From the NCBI RefSeq assembly GCF_000219605.1, contig NC_015740.1, positions 806,001 to 870,000 on the forward strand: a stretch of DNA of 64,000 nt. Direction: 5' to 3'. Within the stretch, counting starts at the first letter, position 1; each line of letters starts with the position of its first letter. Below are positions 54,183 through 62,607 of the stretch, piece by piece. Under the pieces are notes generated by a model. The model was not told the origin of the DNA, ran no database searches, and was given only the letters and a program-made list of their open reading frames with translations. Source of the DNA: Stutzerimonas stutzeri (lineage in GTDB: Bacteria; Pseudomonadota; Gammaproteobacteria; Pseudomonadales; Pseudomonadaceae). The translations under genes were made by a program, and so were the position numbers.

Positions 54183-54341
54183 ATCGGCCGGCACTGCCGG
54201 TCTGACCCATGCCCCGCTGCGTTGCAGTCGGGTTTGTCGCAACGCTCGCTGACCAACGCCATGCGCGTTGGTCGACCTGCCGGCACCGCCTGCCGCGCGC
54301 CTACCTCCAACGGGGAATGGGCTGGCCCGCGGCGCCGGTGC
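54183..54341 (+). promoter_or_regulatory. Candidate Moco riboswitch in the moaB leader
   Basis: The 240-nt moaA-moaB gap holds four well-formed stems. GCGTTGC/GCAACGC pairs 54219-54225 with 54239-54245. GACCAACGC/GCGTTGGTC pairs 54251-54259 with 54265-54273. The nested GCACCG/CGGTGC and GCCGCG/CGCGGC pair 54283-54288 with 54336-54341 and 54292-54297 with 54328-54333. The inner part CCTCCAACGGGGAATGGGC recalls the conserved 3' portion of the Moco RNA motif. It ends 20 nt before the moaB ribosome site. Fit to the Rfam model could not be tested. Confidence 0.45.
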
Positions 54342-54376
54342 AGCCTGCGCACACATCTTCAAGGGAGTTTCGAGCC

Positions 54377-54922
54377 ATGGCTCACCTGTCCAACACCGAA
54401 TTCCAGCCTCTGAACATCGCCGTGCTCACGGTGAGCGATACCCGCAACCTGGACACCGATACCTCCGGCCAGGCGCTGATCGACGGCCTGCAGAGCGCAG
54501 GCCATACGCTGGCCGAGCGGGCCATCGTCAAGGACGACATCTGGCAGATCCGCGCCCGGGTGTGCAACTGGATCGCCAGCGAAAACGTGCAGGTGGTGCT
54601 GATCACCGGCGGCACCGGTTTCACCGCCCGCGACAACACCCCGCAGGCCGTACAGCCGCTGCTGGACAAGGACGTCGACGGCTTCGGCGAACTGTTCCGC
54701 CATGTATCGCTGAGCGAGATCGGCACCTCCACGGTGCAGTCCCGCGCGCTGGCCGGGATGAGCAACGGCACGCTGGTCTGCTGCCTGCCGGGTTCAACCA
54801 ACGCCTGCCGCACCGCCTGGAACAAGATCCTCGTCGAGCAGTTGGATAGCCGTACCAAACCCTGCAACTTCGTCCCGCACCTGAAGGCGGCCGCGGTGGA
54901 CAACTGCGGGCCACGCTCATGA
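54377..54922 (+). CDS. moaB: Molybdenum cofactor biosynthesis protein B (molybdopterin adenylyltransferase-like)
   Basis: 181 aa from the ATG at 54377 after AAGGGAG. MogA/MoaB fold with TVSDTRNLDTDTSG, TGGTGFTARDNTP (about 76-88) and LPGSTNACRTAW. It adenylylates molybdopterin or helps that step before MoeA. Its TGA overlaps the moeA ATG. Confidence 0.95.
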   Translation: MAHLSNTEFQPLNIAVLTVSDTRNLDTDTSGQALIDGLQSAGHTLAERAIVKDDIWQIRARVCNWIASENVQVVLITGGTGFTARDNTPQAVQPLLDKDVDGFGELFRHVSLSEIGTSTVQSRALAGMSNGTLVCCLPGSTNACRTAWNKILVEQLDSRTKPCNFVPHLKAAAVDNCGPRS

Positions 54923-56151
54923 GCGCCTGCGGCTGCGATACCGGCGGGCTGAAGCCGGTCGACGAGGCCATCGCCGAGCTGCTGGCGCGGGTGCCGGCGC
55001 CGCCCGCGGTGGAAGAGGTCGCGCTGCGCGATGCCCTCGGTCGCGTGCTCGCCGAGCCGCTGGATGCCAGCTTTCCGGTGCCCCCCTGGGACAATAGCGC
55101 GATGGACGGCTACGCCCTGCGCGCCGCCGATCTGCCGGCCGAAGGCGGTGCGCTGCCACTGGCCGGACGCATCGCCGCCGGGGACGCCGCCAGTCAGCAG
55201 CTGCCGGCCGGGCATGCGGTGCGCATTTTCACCGGCGCGCCGTTGCCGCCGGGCGCGGACGCCGTGGTGGCGCAGGAAAACTGCCGTATCGAAGGCGATC
55301 GCATCTGGCTGCCGGCGGTGAACGCCGGTGACAACGTGCGCTGCCTGGGTGAGGAAACCGCGGCTGGCGAGCGTCTGATCGACGCCGGCAAGCGTCTGCG
55401 CCCGCAGGAGCTCGGCCTGCTGGCGACCTTCGGCGTGGCGCGGGTGAAGGTGTACCGGCGCCTGCGCGTGGCGCTGCTGTCCAGCGGCAACGAACTGCGC
55501 GAGCCGGGCGAGCCGCTGGACGCCGGGCAGATCTACAACTCCAACCGCTACAGCCTGCTCGGCGTGTTGCAGAGCCTCGGCTGCGAAGTGCACGACTACC
55601 CGATCCTGATCGACGATCTGGGCGCCAGCCGCGACGCGCTGGCCGATGCGGCGAGCCGCTTCGACCTGATCATCACCTCGGGCGGTGTTTCGGTGGGTGA
55701 GGAGGATCATCTCAAGCAGGCGATTCGCGAATTGGGCGAGCTGCACCTGTGGCGTCTGGCGATCCAGCCGGGCAAGCCGCTGGCCTTCGGCGAAGTCAAC
55801 GGCACGCCGTGGATCGGCCTGCCCGGCAACCCGGCGGCGGCACTGGTCACCTCGCTGGTGGTGGCTCGGCCGTTCCTGCTGCGCGCCCAGGGCTGCACGC
55901 AGGTGCAGGTCACGCCGCTGCGCCTGCCTGCCGGCTTCGCCTGGCGCAAGGCCAACGTGCGCCAGCAGTTCCTGCGCGCGCGGCTCGAAGCGGTCGATGG
56001 CCGGCTCGAGGTGCGTCTGTTCCCGCGCCAGGGCTCGGCCATGCTGACCTCGGCGACCTGGGCGGATGGCCTGGCCATCGTCGAGTGCCAGCGCACCCTC
56101 GCCGAAGGCGAGCTGGTGCAGTACCTGCCGTTCAGCGAACTGCTCGGCTGA
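54919..56151 (+). CDS. moeA: Molybdopterin molybdenumtransferase
   Basis: 410 aa, four-base overlap with moaB (ATGA). MoeA marks: PWDNSAMDGYALR, FTGAPLPPGADAVV, LLSSGNELREPGEPL, IITSGGVSVGEEDH and LPGNPAAAL. It inserts molybdenum into adenylylated molybdopterin. Followed by a strong symmetric hairpin. Confidence 0.97.
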   Translation: MSACGCDTGGLKPVDEAIAELLARVPAPPAVEEVALRDALGRVLAEPLDASFPVPPWDNSAMDGYALRAADLPAEGGALPLAGRIAAGDAASQQLPAGHAVRIFTGAPLPPGADAVVAQENCRIEGDRIWLPAVNAGDNVRCLGEETAAGERLIDAGKRLRPQELGLLATFGVARVKVYRRLRVALLSSGNELREPGEPLDAGQIYNSNRYSLLGVLQSLGCEVHDYPILIDDLGASRDALADAASRFDLIITSGGVSVGEEDHLKQAIRELGELHLWRLAIQPGKPLAFGEVNGTPWIGLPGNPAAALVTSLVVARPFLLRAQGCTQVQVTPLRLPAGFAWRKANVRQQFLRARLEAVDGRLEVRLFPRQGSAMLTSATWADGLAIVECQRTLAEGELVQYLPFSELLG

Positions 56152-56157
56152 AACGCC

Positions 56158-56193
56158 ACAACGCCCGGCCGATGCGAATCGGCCGGGCGTTGT
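56158..56193. terminator. Long symmetric hairpin between convergent moeA and cytochrome b561 genes
   Basis: ACAACGCCCGGCCGAT - GCGA - and its exact inverse: a 16-bp perfect stem with a GNRA-type loop. No long T run, but the position between convergent genes fits a bidirectional transcription end. Confidence 0.75.
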
Positions 56194-56205
56194 CGCGTCT
56201 GCGCC

Positions 56206-56757
56206 TCAGGCCTGGTGGCGCTGCGGTAGCATGCGCAACAGGGTGCCGTCGCGGCGCACGTACTGGTGGAACAGCGCGGCTGCGGCATGCAGGCCGATCA
56301 GCCAGTAGCCGGCCACCGCCAGCGTTTCATGCAGCTCCTTGAAATCGCCGGCCAGCGCCTTGTCCGCGCCGATCAGCGCTGGCAGCTCGAGGCCGAAGAA
56401 GGGGATCGGCTTGCCCGCCGCGCTCAGGGTCAGCCAGCCGAGCAGCGGCAGACCGATCATCAGGCCGTACAGCGCCAGGTGCATCAGCTTGGCCAGCGCC
56501 TGTTCCCAACCCGCGCCGGCAAGCGAGCGCGGCGCCGGGTGCAACCAGCGGGCGATCAGCCGCAGCCAGACCAGCGCGAACACCGTCATGCCCAGCATGA
56601 AATGCCAGTGCTTGAGCAACTCGCGTGGCTCGCTGCCCTTGGCGAAGTTGCCCTTGAGTTCGATGGTGGCGTAGACGGCGGCAATCAGCAGCAGCATCAG
56701 CCAGTGCAGGGCGATGCTCAGCCGGCCGTAACGCGGCAGGGGGGTGGTCACAGACAT
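56206..56757 (-). CDS. Cytochrome b561
   Basis: 183 aa from the ATG at 56757 with GGAG eight bases upstream. Four helices with haem-ligand histidines (SIALHWLMLLL, LLKHWHFMLGM, KLMHLALYG, YWLIGLHAAAALFHQY). It is the bacterial b561 type (YodB/CybB), a quinol-linked di-haem membrane protein. A PmrA/QseB-like box lies 47 nt upstream, overlapping the kinase gene's stop codon. Confidence 0.92.
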   Translation of the reverse strand: MSVTTPLPRYGRLSIALHWLMLLLIAAVYATIELKGNFAKGSEPRELLKHWHFMLGMTVFALVWLRLIARWLHPAPRSLAGAGWEQALAKLMHLALYGLMIGLPLLGWLTLSAAGKPIPFFGLELPALIGADKALAGDFKELHETLAVAGYWLIGLHAAAALFHQYVRRDGTLLRMLPQRHQA

Positions 56758-56803
56758 TTCACGCACTCCGTGTAGGGGAATGGCGGCAGTCTAGGGCGCC
56801 AGG

Positions 56804-56820
56804 CTTAAGCGAACCTTAGC
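56804..56820 (-). promoter_or_regulatory. PmrA/QseB/BqsR-type box before cytochrome b561
   Basis: Plus strand CTTAAG-CGAAC-CTTAGC; minus strand GCTAAG-GTTCG-CTTAAG. One half is perfect, the other has two changes. The distance to the start codon (47 nt) is the same as for the box at 63326. Confidence 0.6.
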
Positions 56821-58288
56821 GAATGCCCGTTGCGCCTGTGGCGTGCGGTCGCGGCTGCGCGCCAGTGGTCGTGCTGAGAGGCTGGCGGGGCAGGTGCACG
56901 GCGACCTGCAGCCCGCCGAGCGGCGAGTCGGCCAGCTCGATGCTGGCGCCGTGCAGCTCGGCAATGCGCGCGACGATGGCCAGGCCGAGGCCCGCACCCT
57001 GGCCGTCACCCTGTCGATAGAAGCGCTCGAACAGCTTGTCACGTTGCGTCGCCGGCACCCCGGGGCCGCTGTCGTCCACCTGTAGCGTGATCGCGGTAGC
57101 GGTGGCCTGCAGGCCGACCTGGATCTGGCCGCCGTCGGGGGTGTACTGCAGGGCGTTGCCGACCAGATTCTGCAGCAGCGTGGCGAGGCTCGCCGCATCG
57201 CCGCTGAGGTGGAAATCGGCCAGCTCGTCGACATCCAGCGTCAGCTCCTGGCCGCGGGCCAGCGCCAGGGGCGTTAGCTCGGCGAGGGTTTTACGACACA
57301 GCGGCAGCAGATCGAGGTCGGTCAGGCCCAGGCGCTGGGCACTCGGTTCCAGGCGCGCCAGGGTCAGCAGCTGGGTGACCACGCGGGTGGTGCGGTCGAC
57401 GCCGGCGATCAGCTGTTCGAGAGCCCGTTCGCGCTCGTCCTCGCTGGCGGCCTGCAGCGCGTTCTGTGCATGGATGCGCAGCACCGCCAGCGGCGTGCGC
57501 AGTTCGTGGGCGGCGTCGGCGATGAAGCGCTTCTCCCGTTCGATCAGCTGATTGACCTGTTGCAGCAGGCGATTGAGCGAGGCCGCCACCGGTTCCAGCT
57601 CCTGCGGCAGCGGTGCCAGCAACAGCGGCGCGAGGTTGTCCGGGTCGCGGCTCTTGAGCAACTGAGCCATGCGTGCCAGCGGGCGCAGGCCCCAGCCCAC
57701 CGCCAGCCAGATCAGCAACGCCAGCAGTGGCAGGCCGACGAGGTCGGGCAACAGGCTGCGCCGGGCGATCTTGCCCACCAGCTCGCCCCGCACATCGCCG
57801 CGCTCGCTGACCAGAATCCACAGCGCGTCCTCGCGGTCGTGCAGCAGGAACAGGCGCCAGGCATGGCCGTCGAGCAGCACCTCGTGATAGCCGCCGGCCA
57901 GGTGGCTGAACGGCGACGCCGAACCCGCGGCCAGCTGCTGCAGGGCGCCGTTCGGTGCGCCGGCCGACTGCAGCACGCTGTTGCCGTCCTCGGCGTAGAC
58001 CTGAAAACCCAGCTTGGTCTCGTAGTCGTGCCCCGGCACGCCCTGATCGCGGCGAGCGTTCACCGCCGCATCCAGCGCGGTTTGCAGGGCCTGACGGGCC
58101 TGCGGCTCCATCTCGCGCATCACCAGGCCCTGCACCAGCCGCGCGCTTTGCGCCAGCTGGGCGTCGAACAGTTCCTCGATCTCGTGGCGCGCGTCGCGGT
58201 AGCTGCGCCAGGAGATCAGGCTCAGCGAGACCAGCAGGGTGCCGAGCAGCAGCGCCAGGGTGCGCTGGCGGATCGAGCGCTTCAGCAT
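56816..58288 (-). CDS. Sensor histidine kinase, QseC/PmrB-like
   Basis: 490 aa. TM1 about 10-28, periplasmic domain about 29-180, TM2 about 182-200, HAMP, HisKA with H261 (FIADAAHELRTPLAVL), HATPase with NLVGNALQYTPDGG, DDSGPGVP and GAGLGLAIV. Overlaps the response regulator gene by 7 nt. The sensor half resembles QseC-type kinases, which respond to metals, pH or quinones; ligand not deducible. Likely controls the adjoining gene cluster. Confidence 0.92.
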   Translation of the reverse strand: MLKRSIRQRTLALLLGTLLVSLSLISWRSYRDARHEIEELFDAQLAQSARLVQGLVMREMEPQARQALQTALDAAVNARRDQGVPGHDYETKLGFQVYAEDGNSVLQSAGAPNGALQQLAAGSASPFSHLAGGYHEVLLDGHAWRLFLLHDREDALWILVSERGDVRGELVGKIARRSLLPDLVGLPLLALLIWLAVGWGLRPLARMAQLLKSRDPDNLAPLLLAPLPQELEPVAASLNRLLQQVNQLIEREKRFIADAAHELRTPLAVLRIHAQNALQAASEDERERALEQLIAGVDRTTRVVTQLLTLARLEPSAQRLGLTDLDLLPLCRKTLAELTPLALARGQELTLDVDELADFHLSGDAASLATLLQNLVGNALQYTPDGGQIQVGLQATATAITLQVDDSGPGVPATQRDKLFERFYRQGDGQGAGLGLAIVARIAELHGASIELADSPLGGLQVAVHLPRQPLSTTTGAQPRPHATGATGIR

Positions 58289-58941
58289 TTGTCCACCAGA
58301 TAGCCGACGCCGCGCACGGTGCGGATCAGCTCGGGAAAGAACTTCTTGCGCAGGTGGTGGATGTGCACCTCCAGCGCATTGCTCTCGACGTCCTCGTCCC
58401 AGCCGTAGAGCACCTGCTGCAGGCGATCGCGGGTCAGCACGCGACCGGGCTGGGCGAGCAGCTCGTGGAGCAGGACGAACTCCTTGCGCGGCAGGTTGAT
58501 CGGCGTGCCCTGGTAACTGACCTGCTGGTTGACCGGGTCGAGCAGGATGCCGCGGTATTCCAGCACCGGTTCCGGTCGATTGAAGCTGCGCCGGAGCAGG
58601 GCACGCAGGCGGGCCTTGAGTTCGGCGACGTCGAACGGCTTGACCAGGTAGTCGTCGGCGCCGGCGTCCAGCCCGGCGATGCGGTCGCTGGTGGCATCGC
58701 GCGCGGTGAGTACCAGCACCGGCACCGGATTGCCGGCAGCGCGCAGGCGCTTGAGAAGCTCCAGCCCGTCCAGGCGCGGCAGGCCGAGGTCGAGGATGAC
58801 CAGCTCGAAGCTTTCATGGTTCAGCGCGTGCAGCGCGCTGGCGCCGTCCTGCAGCCAGTCCACCGTATAGCCCTCCGGCTTGAGCGCGGTGCGGATGCCC
58901 TCGCCAAGGGCGCGATCGTCTTCCACCAGCAGAATGCGCAT
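58282..58941 (-). CDS. OmpR-family response regulator, QseB/PmrA-like
   Basis: 219 aa from the ATG at 58941, identical in length to QseB. Receiver with D8-D9, D51 (VILDLGLPRLDG) and K in LVKPFD; winged helix with YGWDEDVESNALEVHIHHLRKKF, the recognition segment shared by PmrA, QseB and BqsR, which bind CTTAAG-type direct repeats. Two such repeats flank this locus. A 9-bp tandem repeat carries its ribosome site. Confidence 0.93.
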   Translation of the reverse strand: MRILLVEDDRALGEGIRTALKPEGYTVDWLQDGASALHALNHESFELVILDLGLPRLDGLELLKRLRAAGNPVPVLVLTARDATSDRIAGLDAGADDYLVKPFDVAELKARLRALLRRSFNRPEPVLEYRGILLDPVNQQVSYQGTPINLPRKEFVLLHELLAQPGRVLTRDRLQQVLYGWDEDVESNALEVHIHHLRKKFFPELIRTVRGVGYLVDKC

Positions 58942-58967
58942 GTCGTTCCTGTCGTTCCTGTCGTTCT
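58941..58967. repeat. Three tandem 9-bp units at the response-regulator start codon
   Basis: TGTCGTTCC, TGTCGTTCC, TGTCGTTCT in direct tandem. On the coding strand they read GGAACGACA and so duplicate the ribosome-binding GGAA before the ATG. Confidence 0.85.
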
Positions 58968-59010
58968 CGGCCGCTGGGCGTTGCTGTGCATTCAACGCCG
59001 CCGTCTCGGT

Positions 59011-59661
59011 TTATTCCAGCTTTTCCTTGACCTTGCCGAGCAGCGCGCGGGCTTCGTCGCGGCGACCGGCATCGGCGACTTCACGACCCGCGCGGTCGGA
59101 CGCGGCGAGGGCCTTTTCCAGCGCCGCGCGCGCTTCCCCGTAGCGTTTCTGACGCAGCAGGAAATCACCGTGGAAGTAGTTCGGGTCGATGCCGTTCGGG
59201 TTCAGCGCCAGCGCCTGCTTGAACAGCGCCTCGGCCTTGTCCTCGTCACCGAAACCGATCGGCCACCCGGGCACCTGGTAGTAGAGACTGGCGAGGCTGG
59301 TGTAGGCCGAACCGTCGAGTGCCGCGGGGTCGAGTTCGATGGCCTTTTCCAGTTCGGCCTTGGCCTGCTTGACCAGCCCCAGCGCGCCGAGTCCGCCTTT
59401 GGCGCCAGCCCAGGTGCTGAGCACGATGCCGTGCCAGATATGCAGTTCGGCGGCCTGCGGTTCGCCGATCACAGCGCTTTGGGCCTGCGAAGCGAGCCTG
59501 GCGAAGGCGGTTTCGCGCTGAGCCTCGGGCGTCTGGTAGTTGATCTCGGCCCAGCGCGTCTGGATCTGACGTAGCGACGACTCGCCGGCCGGGCTGAGAG
59601 CGAAGGAGGGCTGGCTGGCCAGGGCCAGCATCAGGGCGCAAAGGCCTAACAGAGGCTTCAT
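59011..59661 (-). CDS. Secreted TPR-repeat protein
   Basis: 216 aa. Signal peptide (cleavage near SFALS, 19-23), then helical repeats: AELEKAIELDPAALDGSAYTSL and EALFKQALALNPNGIDPNYFHG are clear tetratricopeptide units, with a third near YGEARAALEKALAAS. No catalytic motif. It overlaps the SDR gene by 4 nt, showing it belongs to the same unit; role unknown, perhaps a periplasmic scaffold. Confidence 0.85.
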   Translation of the reverse strand: MKPLLGLCALMLALASQPSFALSPAGESSLRQIQTRWAEINYQTPEAQRETAFARLASQAQSAVIGEPQAAELHIWHGIVLSTWAGAKGGLGALGLVKQAKAELEKAIELDPAALDGSAYTSLASLYYQVPGWPIGFGDEDKAEALFKQALALNPNGIDPNYFHGDFLLRQKRYGEARAALEKALAASDRAGREVADAGRRDEARALLGKVKEKLE

Positions 59662-60488
59662 GGGTGTTCTCCGGGAGCGGTGGGTTGCGGTGCGGGTGGC
59701 TGTTCGGCACGGGCAAAGCGCTTGATCACCGGCAATTGCTTGCGCAGCGCCTGGTCGACCAGTCGCGGCAGCACGCCGTTGAGGCGCACGAAGAGTTTTT
59801 CCGGCCAGCCGAGATAGAACTCCTCTCGCTCGGCGGTGATGGCATGGACGATCTGCCGGGCGACCTCTTGCGGATCATCCATCTCCACCTTCAGCTCGTC
59901 GTTCATCGCTACCACGTCGGCGCTGTTCATCGCCGTACGGGTGGCGCGCGGCGCGATATAGAGCACCTTGATCTGGCTGTCGGCCAGCTCGCGGCGCAGC
60001 GCCTCGGAGAAGCCGCGCAAGGCGAACTTGCTGGCGCAGTAGGCGGTGAAGCCGGGGTAGCCGATGGAGCCGAAAGTCGAGCCGAGATTGACCAGCAGCG
60101 CTCGCGGTTGCTGGCGCAGCAAGGGCAGCAGCAGGTGGGTCAACTGCAGGGTGGCGGTGACGTTGACGCCGATCAGCCGGGCGATGGCGTCCTCGTCCTG
60201 TTGTTCGAGCAGGCTGAACTGATTGACCCCAGCGGCGTTGATCACACCGTTGAGCCCGCCAAAGCGGCGCGCGGCCTCCAGCACCAGCTGTCGCCCGCTG
60301 CGTTGGGTGAGGTCTGCCACGACCAGACTGATCTGCCCAGGGTAACGGCGGGCCAGGCTTTCCAGCGCAATGCTGTCGCGCCCCACCAGCAGCAGCCGGG
60401 CACCGCCGGCGCAGAGCCGTTCCACCAGCAGCTGGCCGATACCGCCGCTGGCACCGGTGAGCAGGAGGCGCGCGTCAGGCAAGTGCAT
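59658..60488 (-). CDS. Short-chain dehydrogenase/reductase
   Basis: 276 aa from the ATG at 60488, within the end of the preceding gene (14-nt overlap). NAD(P) loop TGASGGIG (about 10-17), NAAG (about 85), Ser in VNLGSTFGSIGYPG and YCASK (Y-x3-K). The C-terminal extension (GWPEKLFVRLNGVLPRLVDQAL) resembles acyl or lipid-related SDRs. Probably reduces a keto or aldehyde group in the pathway of this cluster; substrate unknown. Confidence 0.9.
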   Translation of the reverse strand: MHLPDARLLLTGASGGIGQLLVERLCAGGARLLLVGRDSIALESLARRYPGQISLVVADLTQRSGRQLVLEAARRFGGLNGVINAAGVNQFSLLEQQDEDAIARLIGVNVTATLQLTHLLLPLLRQQPRALLVNLGSTFGSIGYPGFTAYCASKFALRGFSEALRRELADSQIKVLYIAPRATRTAMNSADVVAMNDELKVEMDDPQEVARQIVHAITAEREEFYLGWPEKLFVRLNGVLPRLVDQALRKQLPVIKRFARAEQPPAPQPTAPGEHP

Positions 60489-61146
60489 GGTCGTGCTCCG
60501 CCGCGGGAAGGCTGCGGAAGATGTCGCCATAGAGGCGGTAGACCACCCGTGCGGTGTGCACCACGGCGGCCTTGTCGTCCTCGTTATCGAGGCGGTTCAT
60601 CAGGCGCTTGAAGAACTCGATGTGCTCCAGGTCCAGGCTGCCGTGGGAGGTCAGGTAGCTGAACGCCTTGGCCGGCAGGTCGAGCTTGTCCTGCAGCACG
60701 CCGGCGGCCTGGGTGGCCAGGGCGATGCTGGTACCTTCGAGCACGTTGACCATGCCGAAGAAGCTCGCCGGGTTGTGCCGGGCGATGCGGTCGTAGACGT
60801 AGGCGACCATCAGCTCGGTGGGCAGCGCCGGCTGGCCATGGCGCACCGCCTCGGCATCGCCGCCGCAGGCGCGGATGTCGTTGAGGATCCATTCCTGGTG
60901 GCCGATCTCTTCCTCGATGTACTCGGCGATGGCCTCGCGCAGCCATTCCAGCCGCTCCGGCAGGCGCGCACCGCAGGCCATCAGCAGCGGCACCGTGTGT
61001 TTGACGTGGTGGTAGGCCTGGGTGAGGAAGGCGATGTATTGCGCGCGGGTTGCGGTGCCGGCGAGTGCCGAATGGATGATCGGCGCGGCCAACAGGTAGT
61101 CGCGCTCGGCGCTGGTCTGCTGTTGCAGCTGGTCGAAGAATTCCAT
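60475..61146 (-). CDS. Haem-oxygenase-like diiron oxidase (TenA/UndA/CADD-like)
   Basis: 223 aa. All-helical haem-oxygenase-like fold (annotated elsewhere as iron-containing redox enzyme). Likely metal ligands: E80 and H83 (EEIGHQE), E137 (NVLEGTS) and H168, D172, H175 (HGSLDLEH), an H-x3-D-x2-H arrangement as in CADD and the E-x2-H spacing as in UndA. It lacks the TenA thiaminase active-site cysteine pattern that I would expect. HDO enzymes oxidise or cleave fatty acids and amino acids using O2. Substrate unknown; lies between an AMP ligase and an SDR. Confidence 0.82.
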   Translation of the reverse strand: MEFFDQLQQQTSAERDYLLAAPIIHSALAGTATRAQYIAFLTQAYHHVKHTVPLLMACGARLPERLEWLREAIAEYIEEEIGHQEWILNDIRACGGDAEAVRHGQPALPTELMVAYVYDRIARHNPASFFGMVNVLEGTSIALATQAAGVLQDKLDLPAKAFSYLTSHGSLDLEHIEFFKRLMNRLDNEDDKAAVVHTARVVYRLYGDIFRSLPAAEHDHALA

Positions 61147-61161
61147 GGTGAACCTCGAAAG

Positions 61162-62607
61162 TCAGGGCTGAAAGGCGTTAATCGCCGATTGGTAATGATC
61201 GAAGAGGACATTGCGGCGCAGGCGCCCGTTGACAGTGGCCAGGCCGTTGCTGGCGCTGAACGGCGCATCGGCACGCAGCCATTGGTGTACGCGGGCATAG
61301 TCGGGCAGGCTGGCGTTGACCCGCTCGACTGCCGTCTGCAGCTCGGCATCGCTGCAATCGCCGCGTCTGGGCACCAGCACGGCGGCGTTCTGTGCCAGTG
61401 CTTCGCCATGCAGCCAGGCCTGGGCGATGGGGGCCTGCTGCACCAACTCCGCCTCGACCCATTCCGGGTTGACGTTGCGCCCGTAGGCGGTGACGAACTG
61501 GTGCTTCTTGCGCCCGTGCAGGATCAGGAAGCCATCCTCGAAATGGCCTAGGTCGCCGGTGGCCAGCCACTCGCCGGTCAGCGGCGGTTCGCCGAGATAG
61601 CCGAGCATGTGCGGGCCGCGCACCAGTACCTCGCCATCGTCGGCCAAGCGCAGCTCGACGTGTGGCAGCGGCCGGCCGACCGTGCCGATGCGCCGCGCCT
61701 CGGGTGTGTTCAGGCAGACCACCGAGGCGCATTCGGACAAGCCGTAGCCCTCGAACACCGGTAGGCCGAGCCGCTCGGCGCGCTCCAACAGCTGCGGCGC
61801 GACGCGACCGCCACCGACCGCGATAAAGCGCAGCGAGGTCGGCATCGGCACGCCCTGCTCGGCGGCGCTGACCAGAGCCAGCAACAGCTGCGGCAGCAGG
61901 ATCAGGCTGTGCGGCTGGCTCGCCTGCAGCGTGGCCACCAGACGTTGCAGCTCGAAGCCCGCCGCGCCGCTGAAGCCGATCTCCGCCAGCGGGCGCAATT
62001 CGATCCGTGCACCGGCCAGCAGCGGCGCATAGAGCCCGGCGATGTTCTCCAGCAGCGTCGCCAGTGGCAGCACGCACAGGTGCTGTCGCACGTCGCACGG
62101 CAGGCTGGCCTGCCGCAGGCTCTCGGCCACCGCCAGCTGCGCTTCGGCATCCAGACAGACGCCCTTGGGCTGGCCGGTGGTGCCGGAGGTGTAGGTGATC
62201 TTGCAGGTGCCGGCCGGCACCGGCGTAACTGTCTGCGGCTGGCGCAGCAGCAGGCCGGCTTCCGCCGGTTGGAAGCCGCAACGCTCGGCAAGCGCGCATG
62301 GCGTGCCGATCAGGCAGTCGATGCCGGCGTGGTTCAGTACATGCTCCTGCTGTGCCGGGGAAAAAAAGCCCGGCAGCGGCACGCAGATCAGCCCGGCGCG
62401 CAGCAGGGCCAGATCCCAAAGCGCCCACTCCAGGCCGTTGTCCAGCGCCAGGGCTACGCGCTGCACGCCGAGCTGTTGCAGCTGACTGGCACGTGCGGCC
62501 ACCTCGTGGCGCAATTCGGCGTAGCTCATTTGGCGCGGCCCTTCGCCCAGGGCGATGCCGCTGTGCTGTTCCAGGACTGTCCAGAAGCGTTCAGTTGCAG
62601 GCTGCAT
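61162..62607 (-). CDS. AMP-dependent acyl/aryl ligase with Arg at the A10 lysine position
   Basis: 481 aa from the ATG at 62607, 17-nt overlap with the upstream gene. ANL-family motifs: YTSGTTGQPKG (A3), GYGLSE (A5), TGDLGHF (A7) and GRKKHQFVTAYGRNVNPEWVE (A8). The C-terminal A10 motif reads NGLATVNGRLRR, with Arg (about 462) where the catalytic Lys normally stands. It should activate a carboxylic acid, but the change may weaken adenylation or shift the role to thioester formation. Short for a fatty acyl-CoA ligase. Confidence 0.88.
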   Translation of the reverse strand: MQPATERFWTVLEQHSGIALGEGPRQMSYAELRHEVAARASQLQQLGVQRVALALDNGLEWALWDLALLRAGLICVPLPGFFSPAQQEHVLNHAGIDCLIGTPCALAERCGFQPAEAGLLLRQPQTVTPVPAGTCKITYTSGTTGQPKGVCLDAEAQLAVAESLRQASLPCDVRQHLCVLPLATLLENIAGLYAPLLAGARIELRPLAEIGFSGAAGFELQRLVATLQASQPHSLILLPQLLLALVSAAEQGVPMPTSLRFIAVGGGRVAPQLLERAERLGLPVFEGYGLSECASVVCLNTPEARRIGTVGRPLPHVELRLADDGEVLVRGPHMLGYLGEPPLTGEWLATGDLGHFEDGFLILHGRKKHQFVTAYGRNVNPEWVEAELVQQAPIAQAWLHGEALAQNAAVLVPRRGDCSDAELQTAVERVNASLPDYARVHQWLRADAPFSASNGLATVNGRLRRNVLFDHYQSAINAFQP

